A stretch of 64,000 bases of DNA from Streptomyces sp. GESEQ-4 (GCF_017948455.1 NZ_JAFFSU010000017.1:62001-126000), one strand, 5' to 3'; counted from the first letter of the stretch, positions 33,184 to 40,533 are shown. The notes: generated from the letters alone by a model not told the origin. Made by a program: numbers and translations.

Positions 33184-34456
33184 GCCGCGGCTCCGTACGA
33201 CGCGCGGCGGGGGCGGCTCCGGACGCCGCCACCGCGTGCAGTTCCTGGGCCACGGCGGCGCCGATCATCTCGGCGTCGCCGGCCCGCAGATGGCTGACGA
33301 CGGTCAGGGTGTAGGCGTCGGCGGTGTGGACGAGGCAGAGGTTCGCCGTGCCCGGCGGGGACAGCTGCGGCAGCGGAACGATGCGCGCCAGGGGACGGCC
33401 GTACAACCGGCTGGGGCTGTCCCGCCACTTGAACGCGGTACACAGGCTGGTGGTGATCTCGGGGCGCGCGAGGCGCTTGGCCATCACCTCGGCCAGCCAC
33501 GGCACGGTCCGCGCGGAGGCCTGCAGCGCGGGCAGGATCGCGCGGTGGGCGTCGCAGCGGTGATGCAGCGCGGCGACCAGGTCCTGGCACGCCTGCAGAC
33601 GGTCCACCGGGGAGGCGATGTCGACGGGCAGCGGGATGCGCAGCACGGTGACGCCGTTGCCGAGTTGCCCCGCGCTGTGCCGGGTCCGCAGGTCGACCGG
33701 CACCGTGGCGTACAGGGGGGTCGGTCCCTTGGGCCAGGAGCGCAGGGGCCCGTAGCAGGCGCGGAGGGCGCCGGCGTAGGCGCTCAGGAGCAGTTCGTTG
33801 AGCGTCGCTCCGCGCCCGCCGGACGGCTGGCGGCGGGCCGTGCGCATGGTCTGCGGGTCGAGGCCGACCATGGCCACCGACGGCCGCATACCGTCGGCGG
33901 GCGCCGGCGGAAGGGGCTGGCTGGGGACCCCGATGCGGTGCAACTCCCGGACCACGGTGGCCGCTTTGATGCGCGGGCGCCCCGCTGCCGCGGCCGGTCC
34001 GAGCGCGGACGGCGGTGCGGCGTCGTCCATCAGCATCCGGAAGAGCGTCTCCAGCGACCTGCCGTCCAGCAGTGCGTGATGGGCGAGCAGCACGATGGCG
34101 TGCTCGCCTGCCGGGGTGGCGTGCGGGGCCACCAGCAGCCGCCACAGGGGCCGTTCGGGCGGCAGCGGGTGCCCGACGCCGGCGGTCAGCAGGGAGTCCA
34201 GGTCCTGGTCCGTGGCGGTGATGTGCGCGGCGGGATCGAAGGGCCGGGCGGCCGACCACCGGTGGCCCGACAGCGCCGCCGGCCCGGCGGGAGGCCGCAG
34301 CACCTGGCTCATCCGGTCCAGATCGCCCCATCGCTCGTGGACTCGGGACCGTACCTGCTCCAGGTCGAACGGCGTTCCGGGAAACACCGCGGCGATGCCG
34401 ATCGTCCCCGGCAGCCCATTGCGGAGGTGCCCCTCGTCGAAGGCCGACAGCCTCAT
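33119..34456 (-). CDS. WS/DGAT-like (condensation-fold) acyltransferase 1
   Basis: A 445-residue stand-alone acyltransferase of the WES_acyltransf/condensation superfamily. It begins MRLSAFDEGHLRNG, the usual WS/DGAT position for the acyl tunnel. The catalytic HHxxxDG is intact as LAHHALLDGRSLE (about residue 130). The second half has LGNGVTVLRIPLPVDI, PVDRLQACQDL and a C-terminal PPGTANLCLVHTADAYTLTVVS segment as in DUF1298. Family members pass an acyl group from CoA or ACP to an alcohol or amine. It ends a four-gene operon with ACP and ketosynthase, so the donor is likely the ACP. The last 35 residues are Pro/Ala-rich. Confidence 0.85.
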   Translation of the reverse strand: MRLSAFDEGHLRNGLPGTIGIAAVFPGTPFDLEQVRSRVHERWGDLDRMSQVLRPPAGPAALSGHRWSAARPFDPAAHITATDQDLDSLLTAGVGHPLPPERPLWRLLVAPHATPAGEHAIVLLAHHALLDGRSLETLFRMLMDDAAPPSALGPAAAAGRPRIKAATVVRELHRIGVPSQPLPPAPADGMRPSVAMVGLDPQTMRTARRQPSGGRGATLNELLLSAYAGALRACYGPLRSWPKGPTPLYATVPVDLRTRHSAGQLGNGVTVLRIPLPVDIASPVDRLQACQDLVAALHHRCDAHRAILPALQASARTVPWLAEVMAKRLARPEITTSLCTAFKWRDSPSRLYGRPLARIVPLPQLSPPGTANLCLVHTADAYTLTVVSHLRAGDAEMIGAAVAQELHAVAASGAAPAARRTEPRLSAPTHAPPAATQPPAAAADR

Positions 34457-34511
34457 GTTCCACAGCCTCTTTCCTTGGTGGTGCAGCTGCCCGGGCCCCC
34501 GCCTCGGTCGA

Positions 34512-35732
34512 TCAACCGTCGGGCGAGTCGAACACGGCACAGGCGTTGTGGCCGCCGAACGCGAAACTGCTGCTGATCACCGGGCCGTCCGGGATCTTGC
34601 GTGGCTCGGCCGTGACCACGTCCAGTTCGCATCGGGGGTCCAGTCGCGTGAGATGGGCGGTCGGCGGGGCGAGCCCTTCGCGCACCGACCAGGCCGCGAT
34701 CACGGCCTCCACCGCTCCCGCCGCCCCCAGCGCGTGCCCGGTCACCGCCTTGGGGGCGGTCACGGGCACCCCGCCCGGGCCGAACAGGGCGGTGATGGCC
34801 TGCGCCTCCGCGAGGTCGTTCAACTGGGTGCCGGTGCCATGCGCGTTGACATGGGTGACGGCATCGGCCGTCGTCCCCGCGTCGGCGAGCGCCTGCTCCA
34901 TGCACGCCCGGGCACCGGCGCCGTCGGGATGCGGTGCCGTGAGGTGGTAGGCGTCGGAGGTACGCCCGTACCCGGTGAGCGTGGCGTAGATCCGGGCACC
35001 CCGCGCGCGGGCCAGGTCCAGCCGTTCCAGCACCAGGAACGCGGCCCCTTCGGCGAGGACGAAGCCGCGCCGCCCCTCGTCGAACGGCCGTGACGCGGCC
35101 GCGGGATCCTCGCACTCGGTGACCATCGCGCCGGACCGGCCGAAGGCCAGCGCGGTCGTAGGAGTGAGCGGAGCTTCGTGTCCCCCCGCCACCACCACGT
35201 CCGCGCCCCCCGCCCGGATCATCTGCAGTGCCTCACCCACGGCATGCGTCCCGGAGGCACACGCGGTGGAGACCGTCAGACTGGGGCCGGTGATACCGAG
35301 CTTGGCGCTGACCCAGTACGCCCCCGCGTTGTGCATCAGCCGCGACGCGTACAGCACATCGGGCCGCCCGATGCCGTTCTCCTGACTGATCACCCCGCCG
35401 TAGCCGGTCCCGGTGACCACCGCCCGCCGCTCGGCCGGCACATGCAGCCCGCCGGCATCCTCCACGGCGTCCACGGCGGCACACACCGCCAACTGCACCG
35501 AACGGTCCGCCCGCCGCACCTCCTTGGGCGTCAGCTGTCCGCTCGGGTCGAAGTCGCTCATCGGACCCGCCGGGTATACGACGGCTCCCTCGTCGGCTCC
35601 CTTCTCGTCGAAGGCATGCAGCGAGATCGCCGAACGGCACTCCACCAGACTCGCCCACAGCGCGGCCGGCGTCGCTCCGGCCGCGCAGCGAACCCCCAGG
35701 CCCGTGACGGCGACGGCGTGGCGGGCCGTCAC
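34512..35732 (-). CDS. beta-ketoacyl-ACP synthase, FabF/KSalpha type
   Basis: A 406-residue condensing enzyme. The Cys-His-His triad is intact: Cys in VSTACASGTHAVGEAL, His in VNAHGTGTQLND and His in AVTGHALGAAGAVEA. SSSFAFGGHNACAVF closes the fold. It therefore elongates acyl chains on ACP and is not a chain-length-factor-like partner. GTG at 35732 overlaps the ACP stop (GTGA), so the two are translationally coupled. There is no neighbouring KSbeta, malonyl transferase, ketoreductase or dehydratase, so those steps would need primary-metabolism enzymes. Confidence 0.94.
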   Translation of the reverse strand: MTARHAVAVTGLGVRCAAGATPAALWASLVECRSAISLHAFDEKGADEGAVVYPAGPMSDFDPSGQLTPKEVRRADRSVQLAVCAAVDAVEDAGGLHVPAERRAVVTGTGYGGVISQENGIGRPDVLYASRLMHNAGAYWVSAKLGITGPSLTVSTACASGTHAVGEALQMIRAGGADVVVAGGHEAPLTPTTALAFGRSGAMVTECEDPAAASRPFDEGRRGFVLAEGAAFLVLERLDLARARGARIYATLTGYGRTSDAYHLTAPHPDGAGARACMEQALADAGTTADAVTHVNAHGTGTQLNDLAEAQAITALFGPGGVPVTAPKAVTGHALGAAGAVEAVIAAWSVREGLAPPTAHLTRLDPRCELDVVTAEPRKIPDGPVISSSFAFGGHNACAVFDSPDG

Positions 35733-36007
35733 CGGGCGGCCAGGGGGCCGTGGCCGGCGTGGGTGCGCAGCCTCACGATGAGGTCGGCGACATCACCCAC
35801 GGTGGACACCCCGGAGGTGTCGGTTCCGCGCAGGGACACCCCGAACTCGTCCTCCGACGCCGCCTGCAGCTCGGTGATGTCCAGACTGTCGGCGCCCAGA
35901 TCGGCCACCAGCCGGGCCTGCGGCACGACCGCCTCCACCGGCACCGACATCACCCGCGCGCACAGCGGTCGCAGCGCTTCCCATACGTCCACATGTTCCA
36001 CGTCCAT
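35729..36007 (-). CDS. acyl carrier protein
   Basis: A 92-residue ACP. The phosphopantetheine Ser is in LGADSLDITELQAASEDEFG (about residue 40). Flanking helices are VWEALRPLCARVM and VGDVADLIVRLRTH. The protein is longer than FabC-type ACPs and has a His-rich tail. ATG at 36007 follows GGAGA by 6 nt. It overlaps the ketosynthase gene by 4 bp and lies 23 bp after the second acyltransferase gene, so it is the dedicated carrier of this operon. Confidence 0.93.
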   Translation of the reverse strand: MDVEHVDVWEALRPLCARVMSVPVEAVVPQARLVADLGADSLDITELQAASEDEFGVSLRGTDTSGVSTVGDVADLIVRLRTHAGHGPLAAR

Positions 36008-36030
36008 GCAGCGTCTCCGTTTCCTGGTGC

Positions 36031-37287
36031 TCACAGTGATGGCGTCGAGGTACGAGCCCATGTCTCAAACTCCGTGACGACCGCGTCGGCGAGCCGTCGC
36101 GCGTCGTCCGGGCGCAGGTTGCACACCACGGTCAGGGTGACCGCGTCCCCTGCCTGGGCCAGGGCGAAGCTGGCGGTGCCCGGGTGGTGCAGGGGCGGCA
36201 GCCCCACCGTGCGCACGAGCGCGTGGCCCTGGAACGTGCTGGGTCCGCCGGGCCACTTGACGGCCGTGGTCGCGGTCGCCGCGAAACAGGAGTGGCGACC
36301 ACGGTTGGTGAGGAGCCTGGTCACCCAAGGGCCGGTCCGCCGTGCCGCTTCCGCCGCGGGAAACAGCACCGAGGCGTGCACGGCGGCCCGTGCGGGAACC
36401 GCGGCCAGCGCGGCCTGCCCCGCCCGCAGCCGCGCCAGGGGCCCGTCCACGTCGACGGGCAACGGCACCCGAATCACCGTTAGGGCATTGCCCAGTTCGC
36501 CCGGATCGGTTCGGCTGCGCAGATCACACGGCACGGCCGTGTACACGGGCTCATCCCGCTGCCGCCATCGCCGTACCGGACCGTACTGCTCCCGCATCGC
36601 CCCGGCCACCGCGCCCACCAGCAGCTCGTTCAGCGTCGAGCCCCGCCCGTCGGCAGGCTGCCGACGGGCGGCCCGGACCGTCTGCGCGGACAGCTCGCTC
36701 ACCGCGACCGAGGAGTACGTCCGCCCCGGCGACGGCATCGGCAGGGCCTGTCCCGCGGCCGTCATCACCCGGAGTTCCCGGCCCATCGCGCGCAGCCCGG
36801 CACGCGACAGCGGCGCCGGCCGGGCAGCCGCCCGCACCGCCCCAGGACTGTCCGTCAACGCACGCATCAACGTGGCCAGCGAGCGCCCGTCCAGCAGCAC
36901 ATGCTGCGCCACGAGCGCCAGGGCGAAACCGCCGTACGCCGCGTCCGGGACCACGTACAGCCGCCAGGGCGGCACCCCGCCGGCGAGCGGCCGGTCCACG
37001 CTCTGCGCCCACAGGTCGTCCAATTTGTGCCGGGCCAGGACGACATGGACGTCGGGGTCGAACGGTCCCGGTACGACCCACCGCGCGCGCCCGCCGCCGC
37101 TTTCCGGACGGTCGAGCACACAGTTCATCCGCTCCAGACGCGCCCACCGCTCGGTGACGCGCGCCCGCACCCGCGCCACATCGGGCTGCTCACCGGCGAA
37201 GACCGCCGCCAGGCCGACAACTCCCGGACACCCGTTGAACAGCAGCATCTCGTCGGCACAGGACAGTCTCATGCGATAGGTCGCCAT
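36031..37287 (-). CDS. WS/DGAT-like acyltransferase 2, variant catalytic motif
   Basis: A 418-residue paralogue of the acyltransferase at the other end of the operon. MRLSCADEMLLFNGCPG aligns with the start of the first copy. The HHxxxDG site reads VAQHVLLDGRSLA, so Gln replaces the first His while the second (catalytic) His and Asp remain. ELGNALTVIRVPLPVDV and the C-terminal HPGTASFALAQAGDAVTLTVV follow. The change may alter the acceptor rather than abolish activity. ATG at 37287 has GAGGAAGG just upstream; ATG at 37272 is an alternative. A hairpin lies only 12 bp before the start. Confidence 0.83.
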   Translation of the reverse strand: MATYRMRLSCADEMLLFNGCPGVVGLAAVFAGEQPDVARVRARVTERWARLERMNCVLDRPESGGGRARWVVPGPFDPDVHVVLARHKLDDLWAQSVDRPLAGGVPPWRLYVVPDAAYGGFALALVAQHVLLDGRSLATLMRALTDSPGAVRAAARPAPLSRAGLRAMGRELRVMTAAGQALPMPSPGRTYSSVAVSELSAQTVRAARRQPADGRGSTLNELLVGAVAGAMREQYGPVRRWRQRDEPVYTAVPCDLRSRTDPGELGNALTVIRVPLPVDVDGPLARLRAGQAALAAVPARAAVHASVLFPAAEAARRTGPWVTRLLTNRGRHSCFAATATTAVKWPGGPSTFQGHALVRTVGLPPLHHPGTASFALAQAGDAVTLTVVCNLRPDDARRLADAVVTEFETWARTSTPSL

Positions 37288-37299
37288 ACCCTTCCTCGT

Positions 37300-37332
37300 C
37301 CAACGCCCGCACCGTGACGGTGCGGGCGTTGG
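37300..37332 (-). terminator. hairpin between a small secreted-protein gene and the acyltransferase operon
   Basis: A perfect stem of at least 14 bp, CCAACGCCCGCACC and GGTGCGGGCGTTGG with a GTGAC loop. It ends the 37364-37636 gene and lies 12 bp before the acyltransferase 2 start, so partial read-through could feed that operon. Confidence 0.8.
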
Positions 37333-37363
37333 ACTGCGAGGCCGATCGCCTCGAACCGTCTGC

Positions 37364-37636
37364 TCAGAACGCTTCGCTGTTGCAGCCCATGTCCGAACCG
37401 AGGTCGGTGGGCTGCGCACCCGGGTTCCCCTCGCCGTTGAGCGCGTTGCCCAGCGCGCCGTTGATGACGCCGATGCTGCCGAGGATGTCGATGTTCATGT
37501 CGTGCGAGCGGCACTCGATGCTCTGGTTGACGTCGAAGTCGTTGCCCGGCCCGTCGGCGACGGCAGGGCTGACACCGAAGGAGCCGACACTGCCGAGGAC
37601 GGCGCCCACGAGAGCGGCCTTGTGAAGCTTGCGCAT
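37364..37636 (-). CDS. small secreted protein, family A (member 1)
   Basis: A 90-residue exported protein. The signal peptide is MRKLHKAALVGAVLGSVG..AVA (cleavage near residue 27). The mature part has QSIECRSHDMNIDILGSIG, a short Gly/Asn-rich region NALNGEGNPGAQPTDLGS and the end DMGCNSEAF. Two Cys (in ECRSHD and DMGCN) could pair. Paralogues lie at 39554 and 40113 on the other strand. The start follows GGAG. It is 62 bp after the Pro-rich protein gene on the same strand and probably co-transcribed with it. It is neither a chaplin nor a rodlin by sequence; function unknown. Confidence 0.88.
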   Translation of the reverse strand: MRKLHKAALVGAVLGSVGSFGVSPAVADGPGNDFDVNQSIECRSHDMNIDILGSIGVINGALGNALNGEGNPGAQPTDLGSDMGCNSEAF

Positions 37637-37698
37637 TTCTTCTCCGTTGAACGAGCGGATGAACTGAACGAGCGGGATGACGAACTGCGGTGAGGCGA

Positions 37699-38454
37699 TC
37701 AGCCGAGTCGGGGCAGACCCAACTGACCCACGGGCGGCGCCGCGACCTGACCGAGGCCGAGCCCGGGCACCTGCGGTGTGCCGCCGGTCGGCGCGATCAG
37801 CGGGTTGATGAGCGGGTTCACCTCAGGGTTGAACTGCGGGTTCACCTGCGGGGCGACGCGCGGCGCGGGCTCCGGCTCGAAGACCTGGGGCACGTCGAGC
37901 TGCGGGGCGACCTTCGGCGTGACCTGCGGCGCCGTCTGCGGGGAGACCTGCGGCACGACCTCCGGCCGCTGGGCGGGGGCGTGCTGTGAGCCGTGCGGCG
38001 AGCTGGAGGCCTGCGCGTTGCCGGTCGACGTGGCGACGGCGGATGCCTGACCGCTGTGCTGCGGGGCCGGGGCGGGCGCCGGAGGTGCGTACTGCGGCGC
38101 CGGCTGGGCGTAGGACTGCGGACCGCTGACCTCCGCCGTGCCCTGCGAACGGGCCACCGCCGCGGCCTGCGGCGGGGGCGCCTGGTACTGCGGGGCGGGC
38201 GCGGGCGCGTAGTACTGCGGCGGCGGCGCCTGGTACTGGGGGGCGGGTGCCGGGGCGTAGTACTGCGGCGGCGGCGCCTGGTACTGGGGCGCGGGCGCCG
38301 GGGCGTAGTACTGAGGTGCCGGGTAGTACGGGGGAGGAGGCGCCGCGCTGACACCGCCGTACCCGGGAGAGTCGGCGTGGCTGACGCCGGCGCCGATGGC
38401 GGACAGACCGCCGGCCGTTGCTACGACGAGCGCGGCCTTGTGAAGCTTGCGCAT
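37699..38454 (-). CDS. secreted Pro/Tyr/Gln-rich repeat protein
   Basis: A 251-residue exported protein. The signal peptide is MRKLHKAALVVATAGGLSAI with cleavage near HADS. The mature part is low-complexity. Three exact copies of a 16-residue unit YYAPAPAPQYQAPPPQ lie at residues 49-96. Later come PQYAPPAPAPAPQ, then a run of Pro-Gln spacing (PQVSPQTAPQVTPKVAPQ) and PQVNPQFNPEVNPLINP. The phrase PQVNPQFNP recurs in the neighbour at 38817. Tyr-rich, Pro-rich extended proteins are often wall-linked or matrix-forming, but nothing here proves that. No Cys and no LPXTG anchor. Confidence 0.87.
   Translation of the reverse strand: MRKLHKAALVVATAGGLSAIGAGVSHADSPGYGGVSAAPPPPYYPAPQYYAPAPAPQYQAPPPQYYAPAPAPQYQAPPPQYYAPAPAPQYQAPPPQAAAVARSQGTAEVSGPQSYAQPAPQYAPPAPAPAPQHSGQASAVATSTGNAQASSSPHGSQHAPAQRPEVVPQVSPQTAPQVTPKVAPQLDVPQVFEPEPAPRVAPQVNPQFNPEVNPLINPLIAPTGGTPQVPGLGLGQVAAPPVGQLGLPRLG
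38167..38310 (-). repeat. three tandem 48-bp coding repeats
   Basis: Each unit encodes YYAPAPAPQYQAPPPQ, and the units differ by only a few bases. They lie inside the Pro-rich secreted-protein gene, and copy number may vary between strains. Confidence 0.85.
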
Positions 38455-38816
38455 GGAACCCCTCGGCCCTTCATTACCTGTACAGGGAAAATCCGTTGTA
38501 TTCAGTGCAGTCTTGCGTGCGATCAGTCTGATGTTCGTGCTGCGCCCTAACAGGGGTAACTCCTGGGCTGTCATGATCGCTGCCCTCTCTCAGCTGGCAA
38601 CGAAATTTCCCCCGGCCTGGTCACGGGGTGAGAAAAGCCGTCACTCATTTGCCATCGGTCGGATTATCGGTTCTGTTTTTTCGGGCCGCAGCAAATGGGT
38701 GACCACACCCCGACTCACGTGACTGACGCCGCACTTGGCTCGTTCCAGCAACAGCCGCACTGGTCATCAGCAACGCAATACGTTCCGTGCACAGGTCAAT
38801 GAAGGGCCGAGGTTTC
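38455..38816. promoter_or_regulatory. divergent control region of two secreted-protein genes
   Basis: 362 bp with AT-rich patches and no gene. GTCACTCATTTGC (38640-38652) and GCAAATGGGTGAC (38691-38703) form a 12/13 inverted repeat around a 38-bp centre that contains TTTTTT. The same half-site occurs at 41718 and 42872. Both divergent promoters must lie here. Confidence 0.6.
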
Positions 38817-39308
38817 ATGCGCAAGCTTCAGCAGGTCGCGCTCGTCGTCGCAGCAGCCGGAGGTCTGTCCGCCGTCGGTGCCGGTCCCAGCCACTCCGCC
38901 CCTGTGGCGTACAACGGTGCTCCGCCGCCCGTTTCGCAGCAGGACGCCCAGGCCACCTCGATGACCTCCGCCCAGGCCACGTCGCAGCACTCCGGCTCGT
39001 CGGCCCCGCGGCGGATGGCGCTCCCGACGCGGGGCGCCGATGTCAGCCCGCAGGTCAACCCCCAGTTCAATCCGAAGCTCAGCCCGAACATCTCCCCGCA
39101 GGCGGCCCCGCACACGGGCCCGGGGCAGGGTGAGGTCGGCCAGACCAACCTCTTCCGCCCGTCCCAGGAGTGCAGCCCGCAGTCCCTGCTCAACGCGGCT
39201 GTCCCGGTCGCCGTACTCGCCGCCGCCGAGAACCGCGGCATCGACTGCGGTCAGACCAACAGCCAGGCGAACTCCCTCGCCCACGCCCGCGCCACCACCA
39301 CGCGCTAG
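38817..39308 (+). CDS. small secreted protein, family B (member 1)
   Basis: A 163-residue exported protein with signal MRKLQQVALVVAAAGGLSAV (cleavage after SHSA, about residue 27). A Ser/Gln/Ala-rich middle includes VSPQVNPQFNPKLSPNISP, which echoes the Pro-rich neighbour. The C-terminal domain (about 110-155) has LFRPSQECSPQSLLNA, then AENRGIDCGQTNSQANS. The two Cys and flanking words match the 42312 gene. ATG at 38817 starts at the same signal sequence as its paralogues; an upstream in-frame ATG at 38787 is unlikely. A terminator follows. Confidence 0.87.
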   Translation: MRKLQQVALVVAAAGGLSAVGAGPSHSAPVAYNGAPPPVSQQDAQATSMTSAQATSQHSGSSAPRRMALPTRGADVSPQVNPQFNPKLSPNISPQAAPHTGPGQGEVGQTNLFRPSQECSPQSLLNAAVPVAVLAAAENRGIDCGQTNSQANSLAHARATTTR

Positions 39309-39362
39309 GGCAGCACGGGCGGCCGTCCGCCCAGCAGACCGAACGGCAGCTGATCGACCCGC

Positions 39363-39400
39363 AACGGGCCCTTCGAGGATCGACCTCGTAAGGGCCCGTT
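39363..39400 (+). terminator. terminator after family B member 1
   Basis: AACGGGCCCTTCGAGG and CCTCGTAAGGGCCCGTT form a long stem with one mismatch pair and a 5-nt loop, 54 bp after the stop. Confidence 0.8.
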
Positions 39401-39484
39401 CGTATGTGATGGGGCGTCAGGGTGCTTCTGCCGCGCGATCACAAAACCCGGCGCGTCGCCGGACATTTCGGGATACTTCGTATT

Positions 39485-39553
39485 AACCTCCCGTAACTGT
39501 ACGAAGTCGATCTTTCGCGGATCGCACCCACACCTCACTCCACCGGAGATGAC
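39485..39553 (+). promoter_or_regulatory. duplicated promoter/leader of family A genes, copy 1
   Basis: CTCCCGTAACTGTACGAAG, TCGATCTTTCGCGGATCGCA and CTCACTCCACCGGAGATGAC lead into the ATG at 39554. The same block recurs at 40045-40112 with few changes, so promoter and leader were duplicated with the gene. Confidence 0.7.
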
Positions 39554-39847
39554 ATGCACAAGCTTCGCAAGGCCGCCGTCGTGATCGTCGCCCTCGGCAG
39601 CGTCGGGATCCTGAGCGCCGGCACCGCCGTCGCCAACGGCCAGGACGGTCACGGCAAGAAGGACGGGGGCAAGTTCAGCGTCCTGCAGAGCTCCAACTGC
39701 AAGTCGCACGACCTGAACCTCGACGTCCTCGGCCAGGTCGGCGTCCTCAACGGCCTGCTGGGCAACGCGCTCAACGGCGAGGGCAACTCGGGCGGCCAGG
39801 ACACGCACCTGGGCTCGTCCATGGGCTGCAACAACAGCGCGTTCTAA
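39554..39847 (+). CDS. small secreted protein, family A (member 2)
   Basis: A 97-residue exported protein. Signal MHKLRKAAVVIVALGSVGIL ends near AVA-NG. The mature part has SVLQSSNCKSHDLNLDVLGQ, then GVLNGLLGNALNGEGNSGGQ and LGSSMGCNNSAF. The signature Cys-Lys/Arg-Ser-His-Asp and a terminal MGCN are shared with the genes at 37364 and 40113. ATG at 39554 follows CGGAGATGAC. Very short and rich in Asn/Gly/Leu, it could be a surface-active or assembling protein; this is conjecture. Confidence 0.88.
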   Translation: MHKLRKAAVVIVALGSVGILSAGTAVANGQDGHGKKDGGKFSVLQSSNCKSHDLNLDVLGQVGVLNGLLGNALNGEGNSGGQDTHLGSSMGCNNSAF

Positions 39848-39886
39848 TCGCGCGACGGTCGCACAGGCGGCCGACGGCCGGAAAGC

Positions 39887-39930
39887 AGGCCCCGGCACCG
39901 AGTCTCAGACTCGGTGCCGGGGCCTTTTCC
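39887..39930 (+). terminator. terminator after family A member 2
   Basis: AGGCCCCGGCACCGAGTC, loop TCA, GACTCGGTGCCGGGGCCTT then TTCC. A perfect 18-bp stem 39 bp after the stop. Confidence 0.9.
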
Positions 39931-40044
39931 ATGGCGTACTGATATTGCTATTTATTATTAAGCAAAGGGAATTCCCGGAATCGGCCAAGGCGGTGAGAAT
40001 TGCCTGAATTCGGCGTGCCGCTGAGTGCTCCAATATTCTTCCTA

Positions 40045-40112
40045 TTACCCTCTGTAACCGTACGAAGCCGATCTTTTACGGATCGCACCACTTCACTCCA
40101 TCGGAGATGAAC
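40045..40112 (+). promoter_or_regulatory. duplicated promoter/leader of family A genes, copy 2
   Basis: CCTCTGTAACCGTACGAAGC, CGATCTTTTACGGATCGCAC and TTCACTCCATCGGAGATGAA precede the ATG at 40113. They align with 39485-39553 almost base for base. An AT-rich stretch (TATTGCTATTTATTATTA) lies about 90 bp further upstream. Confidence 0.7.
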
Positions 40113-40454
40113 ATGCACAAGCTCCGCAAGGCCGCCGTTCTGGTCGCCGCCCTCGGGAGCGTCGGGCTCCTGGGCGCCGGTACCGCCCACGCCGACGGGG
40201 GCCCGGGCGGCTGGAGTTCGGGTGACCGGGGCCACCACGGCAAGCATCACGAAGGCCGCAAGAGCAGCCCGACCCTCAACGTCGCGCAGAGCACGTCCTG
40301 CAAGTCGCACGACGCCAACGTCAGCGTCCTCGGCCAGGTCGGCATCCTCGACGGTGCGGCCGGCAACCTGCTGAACGGTGAGGGCAACCCGGGTGCGCAG
40401 GAGACCGGCCTGGGCTCGTCCATGGGCTGCAACAACACCTTCGGTGGCAAGTAG
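40113..40454 (+). CDS. small secreted protein, family A (member 3)
   Basis: A 113-residue exported protein, paralogue of the gene just upstream. Signal MHKLRKAAVLVAALGSVGLL ends near AHA-DG. An inserted Gly/His-rich stretch (GDRGHHGKHHEGRKSS) comes before the shared core NVAQSTSCKSHDANVSVLGQ and NLLNGEGNPGAQETGLGSSM, then GCNNTFGGK. The His cluster may bind metal. ATG at 40113 is preferred over 40107 because it has the better spacing from GGAG and matches the paralogues. Confidence 0.88.
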   Translation: MHKLRKAAVLVAALGSVGLLGAGTAHADGGPGGWSSGDRGHHGKHHEGRKSSPTLNVAQSTSCKSHDANVSVLGQVGILDGAAGNLLNGEGNPGAQETGLGSSMGCNNTFGGK

Positions 40455-40483
40455 GGGCAGTAAGGGCTGATTCCTTCCCCTGC

Positions 40484-40523
40484 AAAATGCCGGACCGGGA
40501 GAACATCCCGGTCCGGCATTTTT
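40484..40523. terminator. bidirectional terminator between convergent secreted-protein genes
   Basis: AAAATGCCGGACCGGGA, loop GAACA, TCCCGGTCCGGCATTTT T-run. A perfect 17-bp stem with A and T tracts on the two sides, so it works in both directions. Confidence 0.92.
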
Positions 40524-40533
40524 CGATCGCGCC

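Noticed and set aside
31989..34463. An 824-codon minus-strand frame over the ATPase
   Set aside because: It is a shadow of the P-type ATPase and of the acyltransferase gene; the Arg/Ser-rich translation has no motif.
38167..38310. Regular repeats resembling a CRISPR array
   Set aside because: The 48-bp units are contiguous, in frame with a secreted protein and have no spacers or cas genes.
39485..39553. BldN-type promoter from the CGTAAC in the leader
   Set aside because: CGTAAC resembles a -35 element I recall for BldN, but the expected -10 at 16-nt spacing is not present and the second copy has TGTAAC.
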